Of a stretch of 14,754 nt of DNA, positions 1 through 6,487 are shown piece by piece. This stretch comes from Pleurotus ostreatus/Saccharomyces cerevisiae fusant (lineage: Eukaryota > Opisthokonta), in the NCBI GenBank assembly GCA_024196135.1, contig JAMQCK010000863.1, forward strand, positions 1-14,754, in the 5' to 3' direction. Position numbers and translations under genes: made by a program. Within the stretch, counting starts at the first letter, position 1. Each line of letters starts with the position of its first letter. Below the pieces are notes generated by a model. It searched no databases. It was not told the origin of the DNA and worked only from the letters and a program-made list of their open reading frames with translations.

Positions 1-762
1 ACGGGTGGCGCGTCGCGCAGGCGGCGAAGGATGTCTTCGACTTCCGGTCCAGTATACACCGGTGAGTCGTGGTCCGAAGGGCGCAAGTAAATGAGTCGCT
101 GATAGCCTTCGCGCGGCTCCGGTGGCCTGTACATCGACGTGAAGCGGTCAAGCAGCTCTAGCGCCTTCTCCACCGTGTGCACGGTTGGATGCCCGGTACC
201 TTTGCCCAGTAAGCGTGGAACAGTCTGCTGTGCGAAAGCAACGCACGGCGTACTAACCGCTCCCTACAGATCTGCAACCGTGCGCCGTTAGCGAGCCCGC
301 GCAACGCATATGCTCTCTGGTGCTAGCCGCTCACCTCGTACGGCGTATCGAACACAATAACGTGCACCACAGTGCCTGGGAACTCGCCCGCGATGTCGAT
401 CCATGTCGCACGCTGTCTGTGGGGCGTAAGATGCGTACTGTGTGCCCAGAGCTGGGATAGCGCGGGCCGCAGGACGCACCTGGCGTCGAAGTTCTGGCGG
501 TCTATACAGACTGATAGGCCGTGGTTGAGCGCATCACGCACCGCTCGCTCGACCTCGCGCCGGTCCCCAAGGTCGTCTTGGTTAGCACGTACGAAATGCG
601 GACAGTGCGCCTGGAGAGCCTCGGCGAACGCGCTCTGTGAGACTTACGTGTCAGATTGCACCCGGGCGAGATGGATACCTGCTCTGTGTTGTATTCTCTC
701 ACCTTCCCTGACCCCACGATACCCACTAAGATGAGAACGACCTGCGATGGCCGCGGGTCCAT
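1..762 (-). CDS. PNKP-like P-loop kinase (3' end beyond window)
   Basis: Partial gene; exons 762-703, 634-480, 416-335, 271-247 and 199-1, with GT-AG introns of 68, 62-63, 63 and 47 nt. The joined frame stays open for about 173 residues and runs off the left edge. Walker A is GIVGSGKS at residues 14-21. Then come NQDDLG (38-43), a hydrophobic strand ending in CID (63-65) followed by RQNFDARQR, and ICRERLVRRTGHPT (100-113). This order matches the kinase half of polynucleotide kinase/phosphatase (NRDTLG, then IDNTNPD, then an Arg-rich lid). I see no HAD phosphatase half. The 25-nt exon 4 is supported because it restores ICRERLVR-R-TGHPT in frame. Family members phosphorylate 5' ends of DNA/RNA or small metabolites; the substrate here is unknown. 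The ATG at 762 gives a short lead-in to Walker A, but an upstream exon is not excluded. The gene is divergent from the Hsk3 gene. Confidence 0.85.
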
Positions 763-997
763 GATCTTCTGACCTGGAAAGAAAAATACTAGGGTGTTCC
801 AATATTGCGACTGAGATGACGGTCGCTAGGCACCTCGATGAATAGTGGATCTCCTTATTGTTCTTGCGCTGATAAGGCGAAGTTATTGGCCTATACAGCA
901 AGAAGTTGAACTTGATGATGACGGTGCAGGACAAGACGCGACGTGACGGACGCACGAGATGTGACCCAACGTGACATTCCTCTTGTTCTTGCCCACA
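763..997. promoter_or_regulatory. Divergent intergenic region, kinase / HSK3
   Basis: These 235 bases separate the start codons of two divergently transcribed genes, so both promoters must lie here or overlap the first exons. I see no clear TATA or CCAAT box. A run of CGTGAC-like steps lies at about 938-975, close to the HSK3 start. Co-regulation is inferred only from the arrangement. Confidence 0.5.
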
Positions 998-1303
998 ATG
1001 AGCGCGTCGGGCGCCTCGACGAACGCGACCGCGGCGAAGGAACGCCTCTACTCGCAGCTCGCGAGCAGCCTCGCGCGCACGACGCGTAACGTCCAGCGAA
1101 CCGCAGACCTCTGCGAATTACTACAGATGGATTTGCACGCCTTGCGCATCTTCGCTGCTCTGGACGCGGCCAAGTGAGTCCCTAATCTGGTCATAGATCT
1201 GTTCTCAACATCCTGCAGATTTATGGCGGTCGCGAAAGTAGTCGAAGAACGCGCCGATGAAGAGGATCGTGTACTGGAAGAGCAGGCGCAGCAATCGGGA
1301 TAA
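998..1303 (+). CDS. HSK3: DASH/Dam1 complex subunit Hsk3
   Basis: Two exons, 998-1173 and 1219-1303, with a 45-nt intron (GTGAGT donor, CTCAAC branch, CTGCAG acceptor), give 86 residues. The core begins RLYSQLASSLARTTRNVQ and continues with an ADLCELLQMDLHALR helix and FMAVAKVVEE. This is the Hsk3 pattern of a short helical protein with a QLA...L repeat followed by F-MA-A-KV, and the length is normal for the family. Hsk3 is one of the ten small subunits of the fungal DASH/Dam1 ring, which couples kinetochores to spindle microtubules. The acidic tail (EERADEEDRVLEEQAQQSG) is less conserved. The first ATG after an in-frame non-ATG stretch is used. Without splicing the frame stops at 1175-1177, and the conserved FMA-AKV half is recovered only after splicing, which supports the intron. 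Confidence 0.87.
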
Positions 1304-1539
1304 ACGAACATGGAGCTCGTGAGTATATCTTCTACCTCCTCCGCCCGCTTCTCAAAGCTCAAGTATCAGTAGGAACTCATGACTCTGCATCTATACCATT
1401 GTAATCTAGACGACTGTCTGTATTTCTACTCCAACACCCAATTACGTAATCCCTCTCGACGCGTCACGAGCGCCTCTTGGCTTCATTGGCGACTTAACAG
1501 CAACCACCAATCGACTCAACCAAGTACAAGTTCAGAAAC

Positions 1540-2768
1540 ATGCCTACCAACTGGGTACCGCTTGAGAGCAACCCCGAGGTGCGCGATCATGGTTCTCTAG
1601 ACCTGCATCATGCTGAACACCGCGTTTCTATAGGTCATGAACTCGGTACGCGCGCCGGCTCTAGATGGGTGATCGATGCTCACGACAGCCTTGGGCAGTG
1701 GGCGGAGAAGGCTGGCTTGGTCACGCATCTCACGCAGTTCAGCGATGTATACGGCCTGGACAACGAGGTTCGTACGTCTGCCTCGCATCATCGCGCCACT
1801 ACCCGCATTCCCTCCATGGACCGTCATTCATGCAACGTTCGTAGCTCCTCGGCATGGTACCGCAACCAGTCAAGGCCGTCCTCCTCCTCTTTCCCATTAG
1901 CGATCAACTTGAGGCCAAGCGCCGTGAGGAGGATGAGAAGATCAGGACGCAGGGCCCTCCCAAGGTCGATCCCACCGTGATGTGGATCAAGCAGACGGTG
2001 CGCCACATACCCTGCCACCCATGGCCAATACTCTCATAACCTTTCTACCTTCATCCCCCCCTTGCTTCACCCTTGCATTCCACATATCCCGCTTCCTACC
2101 ATTGCCTGGATACGTCCGTATAGATCTCAAACGCATGCGGCACCATTGGATTGCTACATGCCATCACGAACGTATGTTCAAGACATTTCCCCTCTCGTAT
2201 ATCGCTCTGACCCTTGCGCAGTCAGACGTCACCATCGTACCCGAAAGTCCCCTGGCGAAGTTCATTGACGAAGCGCGAGGTACGTTTTGCATTCATCCCC
2301 TCTCGCAACGCCGTTCTCATTTTCCTACCTTGCACAGAGAAAACGCCCGCCGAACGAGCCGAACTCCTTGAGAAGACCTCCCTCTTCGCCGACATCCACT
2401 CGGAGGCCGCGCAAAGCGGCCAATCCGCCGTACCCACAAATCTCGATACCAACCTGCACTTTACCTGTTTCGTCAAGGCTCCCGCTGTCCGCGTAGACGA
2501 TGCCTCGCCCACGGGGAACGCAGGCGGTACGGAAGGCGTCGCACCATCTGGTTTCCGCGTGCTGGAGCTCGATGGGCGGCGAGAGGGCATCGTGGACCGC
2601 GGGGAGTGCAAGGATTTGCTGCATGTGCGTCGTATGAGCTCTGTGACTTTTGTTTGTATGCTAAGTGTCTCGCAGGATGTGGCGCAGATCGTGAAGGACA
2701 ACTACATGGCGGCTGCGGCCAGTATGGAGTTCAGCATGATGGCTTTCGGTCCTCCGCCGGATTGGTAG
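1540..2768 (+). CDS. YUH1: Ubiquitin carboxyl-terminal hydrolase, UCH-L3/Yuh1 type
   Basis: Eight exons: 1540-1578, 1634-1645, 1699-1767, 1845-1997, 2124-2171, 2222-2279, 2338-2624 and 2676-2768, giving about 252 residues. The peptidase C12 active site is complete: oxyanion Gln90 (WIKQT), nucleophile Cys96 (NACGTIGLLHA), His167 (NLHFTCFV) and Asp205 (LELDGR). The N-terminus MPTNWVPLESNPEVMNSWA is typical. The family removes small adducts from the C-terminus of ubiquitin and processes ubiquitin/Nedd8 precursors in cytosol and nucleus. Compared with the human enzyme there is an insertion of about 20 residues (Gly/Ala/Thr/Pro-rich, about 181-199) between the His and Asp strands. Exon 2 is only 12 nt (VMNS), flanked by 55- and 53-nt introns. 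Intron 3 has a weak GTTCGT donor but is needed for frame. The last intron (2625-2675, 51 nt) has no in-frame stop, so its retention would insert 17 residues. Confidence 0.95.
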
Positions 2769-3233
2769 GTCTGGTGAAACTAATCTCCAATGTCTCGTCT
2801 TTCTCCGGTACCTCTGCAACCCGTCTGCTGGCCTCATAGCTGCGCACAAACGGCGTACACCGCGAGCTGAGGACTTCGGGAATCGAACTCGCATTCACGT
2901 GAATCACGCATGACCATGAGTGCAAGCGAAAACGTGACGCGTGAAAGTGAAAACCACTCGTGAGTCGTGAACATCTCGTTCTCGCGTTGTGCTCTCGATT
3001 TCGCATTCACGCATGAGCACGCATAACCGTGAGCCCCTGAATAGCCTCAGCCTCTGGGAAGGCTGCAAACAGGAATAAACAGCAATTCGAAAAATGCTCG
3101 TCGCGACCGATCAACGTGTCTTGATCCTGACCGTCATCGTCGACAGACGTCGCGTCCTTGTACATAGGACGGTCAGGCAGTCCTGTGTCCCCCTTCCCCA
3201 CTGACGTTCACACAGCTGTACGCGCGTCCTGAC
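2769..3233. other. Intergenic region with repeat patch
   Basis: These 465 bases lie between the UCH stop and the start of the first SUMO-like gene. I find no coding signal with family support. The middle holds the CGTGA/TCACG-rich repeat listed separately. The right-hand 200 bases presumably carry the promoter of the downstream gene, but no TATA or CCAAT box is visible. Confidence 0.6.
2889..3035. repeat. CGTGA/TCACG-rich repeat with a 35-nt direct repeat
   Basis: Two imperfect 35-nt units start at 2889 and 3001. Both begin TCGCATTCACG and share CACGCAT(G/A)ACC(A/G)TGAG, with one single-base gap between them. Between and within them the pentamer CGTGA or its complement TCACG occurs about nine times in 147 bases, including a CACGTG palindrome. 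It is not coding. It could be a degenerate minisatellite or a cluster of factor-binding sites. Confidence 0.6.
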
Positions 3234-4328
3234 ATGCCCAGAGATACGACGGCGAGCCGGGGCGTGCTCGGTCAGGCCCCTGTGCAAAGGAGGGCTGGGA
3301 GGCCTACGGCGCGCGGGGCAGGCGCGCTCGTGAAGTTTGTCTGCGTGGAGGATGGCAGTCATTCGGTTGAGCCGACGCCTTCGACGTACGATGTGAGTGT
3401 GATGCTGAGTTGTCTTTCGCGCGCGTCCGAACGCGTCAATATCGTACGCGTCGAAAGTATTTAAGACGCGTCGGAAATGATAAAGACACGTCATGCTCAC
3501 ATTCGCCCCTCTCAGGAAGCCCTCCGAGTCGCCCAGGTCGTCTTGCGAGTCGACGCGGCGCGTGCCACACTCCAGACGCGCGATCTCGCGGCGACGAGGG
3601 GAGCGGTATGCGACCTGCACGAGCGCAATTGGGAGGCGAGCCGGAGGTACCTGCTGGAGGTGCAGGTGGTCGGGCCGAAGCTTCCGACGGTGTCCACCTC
3701 TGCGAGCACAAGCTGCGGCCGGGCAGAGGAGGGCAGCGCGAACGCAGTAGATGGTATCGTCACGACACCAACAAGGGCTCCTCCGCACCCTCTTGGACCC
3801 AGGGCCGGGTTCACTCCACGTCCAGCAAGGCGCGCGCCAATGCCGGCGCCGTTCAGCCCGCCTCAGCGCACAACCGAGCTTCCATCACCGCCGTCTACAC
3901 CACAGGAAGCCTCTGGGCGAAGACTGAACGAGCTGCCCTATGGCTTGAACCGGCCGCTTGCATGCCCATCGTCGCAGCCGGCAGCGTCCACCCCTCGCAC
4001 GCCCGAAGGTGAGTACTCTACTTGCCAAGTCCCTCGACTTATTTCTGAGATCCATCTGCCTCACCCAGGACGCATCGTCCTCAACCTCGTCTACACCTTC
4101 GACAACGTCGAGCGCGAGCCCATCGGCTACCGCGTGCACAAGACACAAAGCCTGGCGCGCATTTTCGATCAGTTTGCGCAGTACATGAAGCGCCCCGTCA
4201 CCCACTTCACCTTCAAGCTTGATGGCGTGGAAGTTCAGTCCGATAGGACGCCCATCTCGCTCGGTCTGCGCGACGGCGACTCGATCATGGTTCACGAGTC
4301 CTCCGGCACGATGAGGTTCGTGGATTGA
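3234..4328 (+). CDS. SUMO-like domain protein, paralogue A of a tandem pair
   Basis: Three exons, 3234-3392, 3516-4008 and 4069-4328, give 303 residues. Residues 22-30 are GRPTARGAG after RRA, an AT-hook-like GRP core. A conserved module follows at about 54-108, with core LQTRDLAA (72-79), then CDLHERNWEASRRYLLEV. Residues 111-217 are a Pro/Ser/Thr-rich linker, probably disordered. Residues 219-300 resemble a SUMO-like beta-grasp fold: RIVLNLVY strand, helix around SLARIFDQFAQYM, FTFKLDG (compare SUMO's RFLFDG), then TPISLGLRDGDSIMV (compare TPKELGMEEEDVIDV). The protein ends SSGTMRFVD without a Gly-Gly, so it is unlikely to be conjugated like SUMO; Rad60-type SUMO-like domains act by binding. 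Its role is not known to me. It is paralogous to 5041-5943, with intron positions conserved at the module border and before the SUMO-like domain. The second intron (60 nt) is free of stops, so a 20-residue-longer isoform is possible. Confidence 0.78.
3393..3515 (+). promoter_or_regulatory. Intron 1 of paralogue A with three ACGCGT boxes
   Basis: ACGCGT occurs at 3431-3436, 3446-3451 and 3466-3471, three copies in 41 bases inside the first intron. ACGCGT is the MluI cell-cycle box bound by MBF (Mbp1/Swi6) in yeasts. The hexamer is also scattered elsewhere in this GC-rich window (about seven or eight more), so function is only suggested by the clustering. Confidence 0.3.
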
Positions 4329-5040
4329 GGGTGAGTCGTAATTATCTTGAATTTCGCCTGTCAGCCATCCACTCATACTGCAGTAGAGACGTATAGAAGC
4401 TCACTCTTACCACAGATTTCCGATATTCTTATTTCTAACTTGCTCTTGTCTTCCTATCTTATCTCCGCATACTTCTTACGCGTACTTCCGCCTTTGACAG
4501 CAGGGCCTTACCGAATCCAACTTATCCTTTCATCCCTTCCTACCCATTATCCTCGTGTCACTGTCAACACGCATCCTTCATGTCGATCACCGCAGCCTCA
4601 GTCTTTCAGACTCTGATACGCCCCGTACTATCCCCTTTCGCGTGCCATCCTTCGCCCTTTGACGATCCATCCGATGCTCTTTAGTGTACCATCTCCTTCT
4701 CGAGTTGCATGTCGTCTGCAAAATCATCGCTGGCCTTTGCCCGTCGCTTTGCTCAAAGGGTACGTTCTTTGACTACACCGCCACAAAAGATCCTTTATCA
4801 GATCCAATGGAGTATATATGGCCAGCGGCGTCTATGGTATGCTTCAAGTCGCTGGCAGATCTGCCTCCTACTCCACTTCCTCCTCATCTTTTCCCATATC
4901 TGCACCTATCTTCCGCCCTCGCGCCTATTCCCCGTTGTCCTACCCCGACCGGCACCACCATCGTCCTCGTGCTTGCTCTCTACCCCATCCCTCTCTCTAG
5001 CACCACTACCCTTGCCTCTTGACCGCCACCACTATCGATC
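4329..5040. other. Intergenic region between the two SUMO-like paralogues
   Basis: These 712 bases hold no supported gene. The left part is A+T-richer and probably includes the 3' untranslated region of paralogue A. The right part is the promoter and pyrimidine-rich leader of paralogue B. Open frames at about 4684-5200 are low-complexity readings of the CT-rich strand. Confidence 0.6.
4804..4819 (+). promoter_or_regulatory. Candidate CCAAT and TATA boxes of paralogue B
   Basis: CCAAT at 4804-4808 is followed by TATATAT at 4813-4819, about 220 bases before the ATG at 5041. A pyrimidine-rich stretch (about 4859-5015) lies between, as is common before transcription starts in fungi. The two boxes are unusually close to each other, so one or both may be chance. 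Confidence 0.35.
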
Positions 5041-5943
5041 ATGGCTGTGCCGGAGTCTCCCCAGCGCGCGGTCTCCGCCGCTACCCCCTTCTCCCCCAGA
5101 AAGAGAGGCAGGCCGACTGCCAAGGGCGCTGGCGTTATACTTCAATTCGTATACGATGGCAAGGAAGTGCTTTGGCCGACACCGGCGACGTTTCCGGTAA
5201 GTGGCAGAGCGGTCTTTGAACTTTTCCAACCGTCCATCCGTTCTCCCTCGAAATCTGCGTTGTGTTGTCGGATGTCCGGTATACTCTCCATTGTTCGCCG
5301 CCTCTTCTTCTCCTGCAGAATGCTGACATGCTTCAAAAGGATGCACGTCTTGCAGCGCAGGAGGCCACGGGCGTCGATGCCGGCAAAGTAAGACTGCAGA
5401 CGAGGGACCTTGCTGCGTGCCAGGGTCAATTATGCGATCTGAACGAGCGTAATTGGGAGGCTAGCCGTCCCTACCTGCTCCAAGTATTCGTCAGCGGCCC
5501 GCGAGTCGAGGAAGCCTCTGTTGTAGGACCCAGAGTTCTACCGGCGTCTAGCGGGTCGTCGCAGCCTGACGCTCGGGCCGTAACCGTCAACTCGGGCATC
5601 CAAAATGAAGGTGCGTGCTTCTACGACCAATTCATTGTCTTGTTTCTCAGAAACTCCAGCAGACTGCATTGATATTCGCATCCTCTACACCAACTATCTC
5701 GACGATGTGATCGCGCGCTCGTACCGCGTACGCGTCTCACAGCCCTTGCGCTGGGTGTTCGACGATTTCGCAGGATCTATGATGCGTCCTCTTGACACCT
5801 TCGAATTCAGGGTCGACGGGCGGCAGATCACGGCCATGGACACTGCCAGAGGCCTCGCCTTGACGAACGACGCTGTGATAGACGTGGATGACATCGAGGA
5901 CTGGATTTACACTGATGACGCGCGCTTGGATGATCCAAAGTAG
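5041..5943 (+). CDS. SUMO-like domain protein, paralogue B of a tandem pair
   Basis: Preferred exons are 5041-5196, 5340-5610 and 5651-5943, giving 239 residues. RKRGRPTAKGAG at 20-31 is a better AT-hook-like core (RGRP with basic neighbours) than in paralogue A. The central module is LQTRDLAA (71-78), then CDLNERNWEASRPYLLQV; over the 31-residue core it matches A at 24 positions. The linker is only about 35-40 residues. The SUMO-like part, about 147-228, has DIRILYTNY, RWVFDDFAGSM, FEFRVDG and an ending AVIDVDD. The tail is acidic (DIEDWIYTDDARLDDPK) with no Gly-Gly. The exon 2 acceptor is ambiguous: CTGAC plus AAAAG at 5339 aligns exactly with paralogue A, while the pyrimidine-tract CTGCAG at 5318 would add seven residues in frame. 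The last intron is 40 nt, or 49 nt if the AG at 5659 is used. Function unknown; a chromatin or SUMO-pathway scaffold is inference. Confidence 0.8.
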
Positions 5944-6487
5944 TACCACAGCTCTGACTTGTACAGTTTGGCCTCAGGCCGCGGCTCTACTTTTACTGCT
6001 TCATCGCCAATAAACAAATACGGTCGGGGTCCTGGAGTGTGGGTCCAGCGAGCCTCGTGTCCTGTTGCTATCAGTGATCCACAGTCCCGGGCCGTACGTC
6101 GTGAATCCCTGAGATCGCAGTGGCTCCTCGGACCTCGGCCGCTGAGAATACATCTATGTTGTCGCGTTCTTACACTGCCCACTTGTCCCTTGCTTCTCGC
6201 CCTCATCTCTCTCTTTTCCTCCTCACTCCTTTCCATCTCGGGCGCGACTGAAGCACTCGACTCTCCGGCCGGACTCAAGGCACATCCGCGCGAGGGGCCG
6301 TGTGGGGCGACGCACGGAACGTTCGACCAGTCAACGCCGCCATCACGTCGCATCACGCGCCAGAATCGCAGATCTCACGATTTGCGGAGAGCACCATTTC
6401 TTCTCCCAGCGACGTTCATCAGGGAGCGGGCCAGGTCTCGAGAGGCGTATCTTGCCTTCTACCGTGCCGCGGGATAGCGACAACACC
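5944..6487. other. Intergenic region: 3' end of paralogue B and promoter of next gene
   Basis: These 544 bases contain an AATAAA at 6009-6014, 66 bases after the stop of paralogue B, a plausible poly(A) signal. A CT-rich run at about 6165-6240 probably marks the promoter/leader of the gene starting at 6488. Open frames crossing this region lack family support or domain-like composition. Confidence 0.55.
6009..6014 (+). terminator. Candidate poly(A) signal of paralogue B
   Basis: A consensus AATAAA lies 66 bases downstream of the stop codon at 5941-5943. Fungal poly(A) signals are loose, so this is a candidate only. Confidence 0.4.

Noticed and set aside
3111..3788. 225-residue minus-strand frame opposite the first SUMO-like paralogue
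   Set aside because: Arg/His-rich antisense reading of GC-rich coding DNA, and it crosses supported exons and an intron of the plus-strand gene.
4684..5200. Plus-strand frames of 112 and 163 residues before SUMO-like paralogue B
   Set aside because: They read the CT-rich leader as Leu/Pro/Ser-rich peptide and overlap exon 1 of paralogue B in another frame.
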